From contig JADJEE010000002.1 in assembly GCA_016709225.1 (NCBI GenBank), positions 1,860,001 through 1,924,000 of the forward strand: DNA of 64,000 nt, written 5' to 3'. Position 1 is the first letter of the stretch, and each line of letters begins with the position of its first letter. A program made the translations under genes and the position numbers. The stretch is from Deltaproteobacteria bacterium (lineage in GTDB: Bacteria; Myxococcota_A; Polyangia; Nannocystales; Nannocystaceae). The notes beneath the pieces are model-generated. The model saw nothing but the letters and a program-made list of their open reading frames with translations, made no database searches and was not told the DNA's origin. Shown here one piece after another: positions 1-8,042 of this stretch.

Positions 1-843
1 GGCCCCGGTGCGCGCCAGCGAAGGCAGCGGGATCACGTGGTAGCGCCGTGCGCCCTCGGCGGTCAGCTCGGCGGCGAGCCACGGCCCACTCATCGCGAAC
101 GCGGCCTTGCCGGCGCGGAACAGGTTGGTCACCAGCGCGCCATCGGCATCGCGCGGCACCACACCGCGATCGAGCAGCTCGCGCACGAACAGCAGCGAGT
201 CCTGGGCGGGCTCGCCGAAGAACGCGTACTGCTCGCGCTCGTCGAGCAGGCGCCCACCGAAGGCGTGCAGCAGCGCCGCGTGGGCGTAGGCGTTCTGCGC
301 CTCGTAGGCCAGCGCGACCACGCCCGGCGGCAGGCTCGGGGCCAGCGCGACGATGTCCTCGAAGTGCTCCGGGTCGCGGGCAACCAGCGCGTCGTCGACG
401 TACAGCGCGAGCGACTTGAGCGACAGCGGCAGCGCATGTGGCTCGCCATCGAGGCTCACGGCCGCGCGCGCGACGTCGACGTACGCGGTCTCGTCCCACG
501 CGTCGCCCACCGGCGCGACGAGCTGCCGGCGTCGGTACTCACCGAGCCGCTCGTGCGAGTCGATGTAGACGTCGGGCCCCTCGCCGAACGGGATCGCACT
601 GCCGAGCTTGGCGGAGAACGCATCGTACGGCACCGCCAACAGCTCGACCTGCAGCTCGGGGTGCGCAGCGGCGAAGCGCTCGACCAGCGCCTGCGCGACG
701 GCCTCTTCTTCGCCGCGCCACGAGTGCCACAGACGAATGCGCTCGGCCGCCAGACCCAGCCGCGGGGCGAGCAGCACCAGCAGCGCGATCCAGACGCCCA
801 GCAGCACGCCGACGCCACGCCGGCCTCGCGCCCGCGCGCTCAC
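1..843 (-). CDS. Sugar-type ABC transporter solute-binding protein (family 1), N-terminal 281 codons; 3' end outside window
   Basis: The GTG start at 843 overlaps the TGA of the upstream ATPase gene (GTGA), so the two are translationally coupled. The product begins with an Arg-rich n-region and a hydrophobic stretch (GVLLGVWIALLVLLAP) ending in LGLAA, a signal peptide. The mature part starts IRLWHSWRGEEEAV and continues with LVERFAAAHPELQVEL, GPDVYIDSHE, and near the edge SGPWLAAEL, all typical of MalE-like periplasmic binding proteins. No permease gene is visible; it should lie beyond the left edge. Known role of the family: capture of oligosaccharides for import. The actual substrate cannot be read from the sequence. 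The frame is open through base 1. Confidence 0.88.
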   Translation of the reverse strand, partial: MSARARGRRGVGVLLGVWIALLVLLAPRLGLAAERIRLWHSWRGEEEAVAQALVERFAAAHPELQVELLAVPYDAFSAKLGSAIPFGEGPDVYIDSHERLGEYRRRQLVAPVGDAWDETAYVDVARAAVSLDGEPHALPLSLKSLALYVDDALVARDPEHFEDIVALAPSLPPGVVALAYEAQNAYAHAALLHAFGGRLLDEREQYAFFGEPAQDSLLFVRELLDRGVVPRDADGALVTNLFRAGKAAFAMSGPWLAAELTAEGARRYHVIPLPSLARTGA

Positions 844-1910
844 GAGCGCGGAGCCTCGTCGCGCAGCGCGAGCCCGGTGTCGCGATCGAACAGGTGCAGC
901 TGGTTCACCCGCAGGCGCAGCCGCGTCCCCTTGGCCGGGCCGCTGTGCCCATCGAATGCGGCCACGAAGGCGGTGTCGGCGATGCGGCCGTGGACGTGCA
1001 CGGTCGGCCCCAGCGTCTCGACCAGCTCGACCACAAACGGCAGGCCGTCGTCGGCGATCGTCACGTCCTGGGGGCGGATGCCGAGCTCGAGCGCGCGCTC
1101 CGGCGCGAGCGCGGACGCCAGCGCGCTGGGCACGTGGGTGCCGTCGACGAGCGCGAGCATGCCGGCGCCGACCACCTTCGCCGGCAGGAAGTTCATCGCC
1201 GGGCTGCCGAGAAAACCGGCGACGAAGCGATTCGCCGGCCGCTGGTAGACCTCGAGCGGCGCGCCGATCTGCTGCACGCGCCCGCGATCGAGCACCACCA
1301 GATGATCGGCGAGCGTCATCGCCTCCACCTGATCGTGGGTGACGTAGATCGAGGTTGCGCCGAGCTCGTCGTGGAGCTTGCGGATCTCGACCCGCACCTG
1401 GTTGCGCAGCGCGGGGTCCAGGTTCGACAGCGGCTCGTCGAACATGAACACCGCCGGCCGACGCACGATCGCGCGGCCCATCGCGACCCGCTGACGCTGA
1501 CCGCCGCTCAGTGCCCGGGGATGGCGGTCGAGCAGGTGCTCGATCGACAGCAGCTTGGCGACCTCGGCGACCCGCGCGTCGATGACCGCGCGATCGACCT
1601 TGCGCAGCTCCAGGCCGAACGCGAGGTTGCGACGCACGGTCATGTGGGGATAGAGCGCGTACGACTGGAACACCATCGCGACGTCGCGGTCGCGCGGCAC
1701 ATCGTGGGTCACGTCGCGGCCACCGAACTCGATGCGCCCGGCGGTGACCTCCTCGAGCCCCGCGATGCAGCGCAGCAGCGTCGACTTGCCGCAGCCACTG
1801 CTGCCGACCAGCACGATGAACGCGCCATCGGGGAAGTGCGCGTCGACGCCGTCGAGCACGACGGTGTCGCCGAAGCGCTTGCCCACGTCATGGAGGCGCA
1901 CGTCGACCAT
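840..1910 (-). CDS. MalK/UgpC-type ABC transporter ATP-binding protein
   Basis: 356 aa from ATG at 1910. Walker A GSSGCGKST at residues 36-44, Q-loop in MVFQSYALYPHMT (about 80), ABC signature LSGGQRQRV (about 134), Walker B VFMFDEP (about 155) with D-loop SNLDPALR, and switch His in YVTHDQ (about 190). The C-terminal 120 residues form the TOBE region (LGIRPQDVTIADDG) characteristic of MalK/UgpC ATPases, which energise sugar uptake and often take part in regulation. It precedes and overlaps the binding-protein gene by 4 nt. A longer frame upstream is ignored because Met1 here gives the canonical MalK N-terminus (VDVRLHDVGKRFG) and a TAGCAT box lies 11 nt upstream. Confidence 0.95.
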   Translation of the reverse strand: MVDVRLHDVGKRFGDTVVLDGVDAHFPDGAFIVLVGSSGCGKSTLLRCIAGLEEVTAGRIEFGGRDVTHDVPRDRDVAMVFQSYALYPHMTVRRNLAFGLELRKVDRAVIDARVAEVAKLLSIEHLLDRHPRALSGGQRQRVAMGRAIVRRPAVFMFDEPLSNLDPALRNQVRVEIRKLHDELGATSIYVTHDQVEAMTLADHLVVLDRGRVQQIGAPLEVYQRPANRFVAGFLGSPAMNFLPAKVVGAGMLALVDGTHVPSALASALAPERALELGIRPQDVTIADDGLPFVVELVETLGPTVHVHGRIADTAFVAAFDGHSGPAKGTRLRLRVNQLHLFDRDTGLALRDEAPRS

Positions 1911-1921
1911 GGATCCGGCGC

Positions 1922-1927
1922 ATGCTA
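1922..1927 (-). promoter_or_regulatory. -10-like box TAGCAT for the ABC ATPase gene
   Basis: TAGCAT on the minus strand ends 11 nt before the ATG at 1910 in otherwise GC-rich sequence. It matches the TAnnnT boxes seen close to many starts in this window. No convincing -35 was found. Confidence 0.4.
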
Positions 1928-2015
1928 TCAGCCTGCGCGGCTGCGCCAAGCCTGGCGCAGCATCGGCCGCTGCCTGGGCGCTGCCTGGCCACTGTACCCC
2001 CCGCACGCGCGTTGC

Positions 2016-2021
2016 TATCGT
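2016..2021 (+). promoter_or_regulatory. -10-like box TATCGT 6 nt before the beta-helix lipoprotein start
   Basis: TATCGT is separated from the ATG at 2028 by only 6 nt (gggcgg). A transcript started by it would be leaderless or nearly so. There is no Shine-Dalgarno sequence. Confidence 0.45.
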
Positions 2022-2027
2022 GGGCGG

Positions 2028-3455
2028 ATGCTGTCGCGCGCCGCTTGCCTGGTCGTCCTCGTGTGTCTCGCCACGTCCTGCAGCGACGACGGTGCCGCCA
2101 ACGGCGATGCGGCGTCACTCGGCGATGGCACCTCCGCGGCCACTGTCGGCACCGAGGGCCACGGCACCACCTTCGGCGACGAAGCCAGCGGTGGCCAGGC
2201 GCAGACCAGCGCGACCGGACCCGGCGCAGACACCAGCGCCGACACCGGCAGCGACACCGGCAACGACACCGGCCCGAGCCCCGGCGACGACGGCATCGGC
2301 GAGTGGATCGACGAGCCCGGTGCCTGCCCCGATGGCGCGGTGCAGGTCGACATCCACGACGCCGAGGAGATGGCCAGCGCGGCGCGGGGCGAGAGCGGCA
2401 CCGACGCGACCTGCTTCTTCGTGCACGACGGCGTGTACGAGCAGACCAGCGGCTCGCCGCTCCTGTACTTCTTGCGCGGGGGCACGGCCGAGCAGCCGCT
2501 GGTGTGGGTCGGCGAGTCGCGCGACGGCGTGATCGTGCGCAGCCGCGCGACCTTCGAGCACGACGGCAGCTCGAGCTCGGACCACATCGTGCTGTCGAAC
2601 ATGACCTTCGACATCTCGACCCAGACCAGCACCGACGCCTACAACACCATCACGGTGCTGGGCAGCGACATCACGCTCACGCACCTCACGCTCACCGGCG
2701 ACTGCCAGCACGGCGCCCGCGGGGGCCACGTCGAGATCCCCGGCCGCGACGACGGCTCGGGCTCGAGCGGCATCACCGTCGAGGCGTGCTTGATCGAGAA
2801 CTTCGGGCGCTGCGGCACCGACGACGGTGCGCTCGATCACGGCGTGTACATCTCGGCCGGCAGCGACCTGGTGCTGCGCAACAACGTCATCCGCGGCAAC
2901 GCCTCGCGGGGCATCCAGGTCTACACCCACTACGAGGACTCCTCGCTGAGCATCGACGGCCTGCTGGTCGAGCGCAACCGCATCCTCGAGAACGGCCATG
3001 CCGACTACCAAGACGGCATGGTGATCAATGGCAACGTCGGTGGCGGCTACGATGGACCGCTGACGAACGTCATCATCCGCAACAACATCTTCTACGGCAA
3101 CTACTACTCGGGCATCCGCTTCGTCGGTAACGCGGTCTCTTCGGTCGAGATCACCCAGAACACCTTCGTCGAGGACGGCACGGGCTCGAGCAGCGCCAAC
3201 CGCTCGGAGATCAATGTCGACGAGGGCACGCCGGACGCGAACGTCTCGCGGAACATCTTCGTCGCGCTCGAGCAGCTGACCAACGGCTGCGCCGGGACGC
3301 TCGCGATCGACGACAACGTCGTGTTCGGCGGCGATGCGAGCGGTGCCTGCGTCACCGGCGTGCAGATGCTCGATCCCGAGCTGGTCGATCCCGCCGGCGG
3401 AGACTTCCACGCCCAAGCCGCCGCGGCCGCGGGCTACGGCGCGTACGGGCCATAG
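2028..3455 (+). CDS. Right-handed parallel beta-helix lipoprotein
   Basis: 475 aa. Lipobox LATSC (Cys18) follows a hydrophobic stretch, then about 80 residues of Asp/Gly/Ser/Thr-rich linker (TGSDTGNDTG type). From about residue 110 the sequence shows a pectate-lyase-like beta-helix: NMTFDIS, ITLTHLTLTG, ITVEACLIENFG, LVLRNNVIRGN, GLLVERNRILENG, NVIIRNNIFYGNYYSGIRF, VEITQNTFVED. This regular N-N/I-I ladder is typical of the PbH1/DUF1565 class. Such proteins bind or cleave polysaccharides, but no catalytic set can be assigned, so the substrate is unknown. It is divergent from the sugar ABC operon with 117 nt between starts. ATG at 2028 is chosen because it is the first Met giving a lipoprotein signal. 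Confidence 0.85.
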   Translation: MLSRAACLVVLVCLATSCSDDGAANGDAASLGDGTSAATVGTEGHGTTFGDEASGGQAQTSATGPGADTSADTGSDTGNDTGPSPGDDGIGEWIDEPGACPDGAVQVDIHDAEEMASAARGESGTDATCFFVHDGVYEQTSGSPLLYFLRGGTAEQPLVWVGESRDGVIVRSRATFEHDGSSSSDHIVLSNMTFDISTQTSTDAYNTITVLGSDITLTHLTLTGDCQHGARGGHVEIPGRDDGSGSSGITVEACLIENFGRCGTDDGALDHGVYISAGSDLVLRNNVIRGNASRGIQVYTHYEDSSLSIDGLLVERNRILENGHADYQDGMVINGNVGGGYDGPLTNVIIRNNIFYGNYYSGIRFVGNAVSSVEITQNTFVEDGTGSSSANRSEINVDEGTPDANVSRNIFVALEQLTNGCAGTLAIDDNVVFGGDASGACVTGVQMLDPELVDPAGGDFHAQAAAAAGYGAYGP

Positions 3456-3563
3456 GGCCCCTTCGACGCGAAGCCGGGAGGGCGCCGGCCCGAGCGATTC
3501 TGCACCCGCAGGAAATCGGCGGGCGCCTCCGTCACACGGCGATCGAGCGGCCCCACCGGCGAA

Positions 3564-6257
3564 ATGCCGCTGTCCCGCACCTCGTTGTCCCTCGCCGTTG
3601 CGATCGCCATCGGCGGCACCGCGGCCATCGCCAGCTCCGCGCCGGTGCAACCGAGCCAACCGGTACCGCACACCACCGCGCCGACCACCCCGCCGGTCGT
3701 CCCCGCCGGCGCATGCTCCGTTCCCTCGGAGGCCAAGTGCCTGTCGATCGTGAAGGTCAACGGCGAGGACATCCCGTACCTCGAGACCCCGTGCGGCATC
3801 GCGAATCGCGAGGCCTGCCGCGATGCGGTGGAGGACAAGCTCGAGGACTACAAGGGCGTCAACGCGGGCTCGTCGGCGAAGCCGACCGTCAAGATGTTGC
3901 AGCCGTCCAAGAGCGAGATGCCCAAGAACCTGCGCGACGGCAAGTACAAGAAGTTCGCGCCGTCGTCGTCCCGGCTCACCTCGGACCGCGCGACCCTCCG
4001 GACCAAGTACGCCAAGTCCGATGACCTGCTCGCGGGCTACGGCGGCTACGACACCGCGGCGGCACCACCGGCTGCGCGCAAGGAGACCGTGCTGGGCGTC
4101 GAGGCGCTGCAGTACTGGCGCAACCCCAGCTGGAACACCAACGCGCTCGCGGTCTCGGGGTGCAAGGAGTACGCGTACTCGCGCAGCTTCACCGCCGCGC
4201 GGTTCATCGATGCGTCGTCGCGATGCCGCGGTGACAAGGAGTGTGTGTTCGACGTCGCGTACTTCGCGGGCAACGGCGGCATCGCCGATCGCAAACTGAA
4301 GGACGAGGCCGACAACGAGACCGCGCGACAGCTGACGTTGCCCACCGGTTTGAAGCCCAAGAACGAGATGTTCGTGCCATCGGTCGAGCGCTTCGTGCGG
4401 GCCAACGGTCGCGACGCCAAGCTCGCCGACACCCCCGCCATCCTCGCGCTCGAGGCGGCGCTGAAGGCGGGCCAGAAGTACTACAGCATCGGCACGTGCC
4501 AAGGCTCCGGCTGCGACGACGACCGAAGCTTCAAGGACGTCTGGGCCTACCACAAGAAGATGCACTTCGCGACCATCTCGGTCAGCGAGGCGGAGGCCGA
4601 GGAGTACGCGCGTCGATTGGCGCGTTTCCGCGGCCTGCTCGACCAGTACCGCGCGGCGGTGGCCAACGAAGCAATTCCCGAGCAGCGTGCGGAGCAAGAG
4701 TTCGTACTGCCGATCGACATGCAGTCGCGCGATCCATTCGAGCGCTACGATCTCGAGAAGAAGTACATGGAGCATCGTCGCGATCAGTACATCCAGCTGA
4801 AGAATCGCTTCGGCAATCAGATCTTCCAGAAGAGCCGTACCGACGCGCTGCACCAGATCAAGTTGGGCGCGCAGCCCCAGCAGCAGGGCGCTCGCGAGGC
4901 GGCGCCCGCAACCGGCATGCTGGCCATGCCCGCACCGGCACAGCCCACCCACAACGGAACCGCCACCCAGGGGCCCGCGCCGCAGGTCAACTCGAACTGC
5001 ATCCGGCCCGACGACGACTGGGGCATGGAGACCGACTTCCGGGGCCCCATCAGCTGTCGCATCGGCCAGTTCCTGCGGGCCGAGTGGGCCCGCAAGGAGG
5101 CCGGGCAACTCAGCTGCCTCGATCCGGCGAATCGACGCTGCGACTGGACGATGGAGATGTTCGAGCAGAGCGTGCTCATCCAGATGCCCGCGCTCGACGC
5201 CCAGATCGCCGACGAGCAATTCTGCAAGGCGTTCAAGACCCCGGACACCTTCGAGACGGTCAACACCTGGCCGGGGACCTCGATGGACGGCTTCCCGAAC
5301 CTGGCCCGTGTCGACGCACGCCTGCGCGAGATGCAGCGCGTCGTACAGGAGGAGCTCAAGGCCGTCGATCAGTACTTGATGGGCCACAAGGAGAACAACG
5401 GCGGTCGCATCCTCGGCAAGGACTGGAAGGGGGGCGACTACGCCGGTGACAAGGAATCGTTCGGCGCCGGCTACGACTACGACATCGGGTGGCGCGTGCA
5501 GCCGGCGACCAAGTCCGGCGGCGACGTGTGCGAGCTCGAGGGCTCGGTCCACGGCAACATGAGCTTCGACGCCTACCTCTCGGGCAAGAGCTTCCCGATC
5601 GTGAGCGGCGCGGTGCAGGTGCGATCCAAGCCGCGCGCCGACGGCCACGCGCAGTACAAGGCGCACCTGAAGATGTTCGACATCTCGCTCTACCAGTCGA
5701 AGGACGCGGCGTGGGCCGGCACGCAGACCTTCGGCGGGAGCGACACACCCGGCAAGAGCATCAGCGTGCCCGATCCGAAGCCGCGCTTCGACATCCTGGT
5801 CGGGTTCGTGCCGGTCTCGGGCCAGGTCTGGGGCGAGCTGATGTTCGGCTCCGGCCTGGAGGTGGGCGGCACCGCCTCCACCTCGTGCAGCACCACGCAG
5901 CCGAAGTTCGGCGTCAACGGTGCGTACATCCCGGTGTTCATGGCCTTCGGCAACGGCAAGGTCGGCGTCGGGATCGCGGGTCTGGTGAGCGCGGGCATCC
6001 GCGCGTCGCTGCTGCTCACCATGATCAGCACGCCGATCGACTTCGCGCTCGGCATCGGCAGCAAGAACGGCATCCCGGCGGTCACGTTCGGCTCCGACCT
6101 GCGGCTGATGCTCGGCACCCTCGGCGGCCGCGTCTCGCTCTACCTCGAGTTCCTGCTCTACGAGGAGGAGTTCGAGCTCGTCCGCTGGAAGGGCCTGTTC
6201 AGCGACGTCCCGCTGATGAAGCTCGCCGCCAACGTCTCGTTCATGGGGTTGAAGTGA
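3564..6257 (+). CDS. Secreted 897-aa protein of unknown function, coupled to a vitellogenin-like lipoprotein
   Basis: N-terminal signal peptide (LSLAVAIAIGGTAAIASSA), then a Thr/Pro segment. Residues about 45-430 hold several Cys and many Lys/Glu helices; about 435-475 is a Gln/Ala/Pro linker; from about 480 a second Cys-bearing part leads into a beta-rich C-terminal domain (about 640-897) with alternating hydrophobic strands (GVNGAYIPVFMAFGNGKVGVGIAG, split here as GVNGAYIPVF and GNGKVGVGIAG). The gene ends TGATG, sharing bases with the next start, so the products probably work together. I do not recognise the family. The beta-rich end could be a lipid-binding sheet or a barrel, but that is inference from its neighbour. 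Confidence 0.8.
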   Translation: MPLSRTSLSLAVAIAIGGTAAIASSAPVQPSQPVPHTTAPTTPPVVPAGACSVPSEAKCLSIVKVNGEDIPYLETPCGIANREACRDAVEDKLEDYKGVNAGSSAKPTVKMLQPSKSEMPKNLRDGKYKKFAPSSSRLTSDRATLRTKYAKSDDLLAGYGGYDTAAAPPAARKETVLGVEALQYWRNPSWNTNALAVSGCKEYAYSRSFTAARFIDASSRCRGDKECVFDVAYFAGNGGIADRKLKDEADNETARQLTLPTGLKPKNEMFVPSVERFVRANGRDAKLADTPAILALEAALKAGQKYYSIGTCQGSGCDDDRSFKDVWAYHKKMHFATISVSEAEAEEYARRLARFRGLLDQYRAAVANEAIPEQRAEQEFVLPIDMQSRDPFERYDLEKKYMEHRRDQYIQLKNRFGNQIFQKSRTDALHQIKLGAQPQQQGAREAAPATGMLAMPAPAQPTHNGTATQGPAPQVNSNCIRPDDDWGMETDFRGPISCRIGQFLRAEWARKEAGQLSCLDPANRRCDWTMEMFEQSVLIQMPALDAQIADEQFCKAFKTPDTFETVNTWPGTSMDGFPNLARVDARLREMQRVVQEELKAVDQYLMGHKENNGGRILGKDWKGGDYAGDKESFGAGYDYDIGWRVQPATKSGGDVCELEGSVHGNMSFDAYLSGKSFPIVSGAVQVRSKPRADGHAQYKAHLKMFDISLYQSKDAAWAGTQTFGGSDTPGKSISVPDPKPRFDILVGFVPVSGQVWGELMFGSGLEVGGTASTSCSTTQPKFGVNGAYIPVFMAFGNGKVGVGIAGLVSAGIRASLLLTMISTPIDFALGIGSKNGIPAVTFGSDLRLMLGTLGGRVSLYLEFLLYEEEFELVRWKGLFSDVPLMKLAANVSFMGLK

Positions 6258-8032
6258 TGCGCACCGCGATCCTCACCGTGCTGTTGGCCGTCGCGTGCGG
6301 CCAGGCGACCCCCTCGGCCGCGGTCTCGCCCGCGCCCCTCGAGCAACAGGCGTCGCGTGCACCGGGCCTGCGCGTCGGCGATCGCCACACCTACGAGCTG
6401 GCGTGGCACGCCGACGCGACCCGCCGGCGCGACGGCAGCGGCATCTCCGGCGCGCTCGATCTCGAGGGCGAGCTGGCGGTCAGCGTGCTGTCGTCGGGCC
6501 CCGAGGGCACGCGGCTGTCGCTGTCGTTCGCGAGCCTGCGCCGCCACGAGCTGCGGGCACAGAACCTGCCCATCGAGCTCGACCCGGTGTTGCTGCTGGG
6601 GCGACGCGCGGAGCTGCTGGTCGGTGAACACGGTGACGTGCACCGGGCCTTCTTCGATCCCGCCGATCCGCCGGTGTTCCGCGAGCTCATGACCGGCGTC
6701 ATCGCGCGGCTCGATCTGCGCGGCAGCGACCCTGGCGAGCCCTCGCGAACCATTCGCAGCGGACACGGGCTGGTCGAGGCGACCTATCGCGAAGACGGCG
6801 ACCACGTGGTGACCCGCGAGCTCTCGCAGGTGCTTCGCTTCGACACGGCCCCCGGCACCGCCGTCGGTGCCGAGGCGTTGGTGGCGACCGGGCGCATCGA
6901 GCTCGACGCGGATCGCGTGCCCACGCGCATCGAGCTGGTCGACAGCGTCGACCTGCCCGGCGACAACGGGATCATCGCGGACGATCGCTTCACGCTGACC
7001 CGCATCGGCGTCGATCGCAGCGACGCGATGCCGCTGTTGGACCCAATCGAGATCGATCCCAACGCCGCCCCCGACATGGCCGCCGCTGCACGCGAGGTCG
7101 ACCGGCAGTACGCGGCCGAGATCACCGCGCAGGACCTCTCGATCGCGCTGATGGCGGCCGATGGCGGCTTGCAGCCGGCGGCGGGCGAGTTCTCGCAGGC
7201 GGTCGCGTACCTGCGCGGCTGGCCCGAGCGCGCCGACGAGGTCTCGGCGATGGTGATGCGATCCGACGGCGGCGGCCGACAGCTCGGCTTCGACATGCTC
7301 GCGGCCGCCGGCACCCTGCAGGCGCAGGCGGCGATGCGTGAGCTGTTGTCGCAACCCGAGGCGCGCACGTGGCCCGAGCGGATGGTGTTGGTGCAGCGCT
7401 TTGCCTTCGTCGCGGCGCCGACCGCCGAGTCCGGCGAGTTCCTGCTCGCCTTGGCCGACGCCGCCGACGAGGCCGGCGATCACGAGCTGCACCGCGGCGC
7501 GCTGCATGTCATGGGCGTGGTGGCCGAGCGCGTCGACGACCTGTGGCTGGCCGAGCGGCTGCACGCGCGGCTGGTCACGCTCGCCGCCGACGAGGACGGC
7601 TTCCTGCGCGCCGGTGCCATCGCCGGCCTGGGCAACGCCAAGCGCCCCGACGACGTCGCGCGGCTGCTGCTCGCGACGACCGACGGCGACTCCGACGTGC
7701 GCATCGAGGCGGTCTCGGGTCTGCGGCACTGGCCGCGCCAGGACGCGACCGCCGCGCTGCTCGACGCCCTCGCCGACGAAGACCGCGCGGTGGCATCGGT
7801 TGCGCTCGACGTGCTGCGCAAGCGTCACTACGAAGGCCGCATCGACGCGCGCTTCATCGAGCGCGCACGGGTCGGACAGTACAACGCCGAGCTCGACGGC
7901 ATGGTGGTCTCCGCGCTGGTCGACGCCCAGCCCGATCCTGCGCTCGTCGCCGACGCCCACGTCGCGCTCGCGGCGATCCAGGCCCGCACCGTCGACCACG
8001 AGCTCGCCGATCACATCGGCGAGCTGCTGTGA
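6257..8032 (+). CDS. Lipoprotein with beta N-terminal and HEAT-like helical domain; resembles the vitellogenin/MTP lipid-carrier N-domain
   Basis: 591 aa; lipobox LLAVACGQ (Cys14). Residues about 33-270 are beta-rich (VGDRHTYELAWHADATR, LDLEGELAVSVLSS, TRLSLSFASLRRHEL). Residues about 290-591 are alpha-helical repeats. The helical start (MLAAAGTLQAQAAMRELL, then ERMVLVQRFAFVAAPTAES, then HRGALHVMGVVAERVDD) follows the order seen in eukaryotic large lipid transfer proteins: Gly-Thr turn, a helix pair, a PT(E) turn and an AL..xG hairpin. HEAT-like helices follow (RAGAIAGLGNAKR, RIEAVSGLRHWPR). Family knowledge: that fold carries lipid in vitellogenin and MTP. The bacterial assignment is from memory of the pattern. 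It could instead be a plain HEAT-repeat protein. Its start overlaps the previous stop (TGATG). Confidence 0.75.
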   Translation: MRTAILTVLLAVACGQATPSAAVSPAPLEQQASRAPGLRVGDRHTYELAWHADATRRRDGSGISGALDLEGELAVSVLSSGPEGTRLSLSFASLRRHELRAQNLPIELDPVLLLGRRAELLVGEHGDVHRAFFDPADPPVFRELMTGVIARLDLRGSDPGEPSRTIRSGHGLVEATYREDGDHVVTRELSQVLRFDTAPGTAVGAEALVATGRIELDADRVPTRIELVDSVDLPGDNGIIADDRFTLTRIGVDRSDAMPLLDPIEIDPNAAPDMAAAAREVDRQYAAEITAQDLSIALMAADGGLQPAAGEFSQAVAYLRGWPERADEVSAMVMRSDGGGRQLGFDMLAAAGTLQAQAAMRELLSQPEARTWPERMVLVQRFAFVAAPTAESGEFLLALADAADEAGDHELHRGALHVMGVVAERVDDLWLAERLHARLVTLAADEDGFLRAGAIAGLGNAKRPDDVARLLLATTDGDSDVRIEAVSGLRHWPRQDATAALLDALADEDRAVASVALDVLRKRHYEGRIDARFIERARVGQYNAELDGMVVSALVDAQPDPALVADAHVALAAIQARTVDHELADHIGELL

Positions 8033-8042
8033 TCGCGAGCCC

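Noticed and set aside
438..2027. Upstream extension of the beta-helix lipoprotein gene
   Set aside because: It is antisense to the ABC transporter genes, and the protein from ATG 2028 begins with a proper lipoprotein signal.
2115..5666. Very long open frame on the minus strand opposite the beta-helix and 897-aa genes
   Set aside because: It is opposite two plus-strand genes with clear signal peptides and conserved-looking domains. Its product is Arg/Val/Ala-rich with no recognisable motif, as expected from antisense reading of GC-rich codons.
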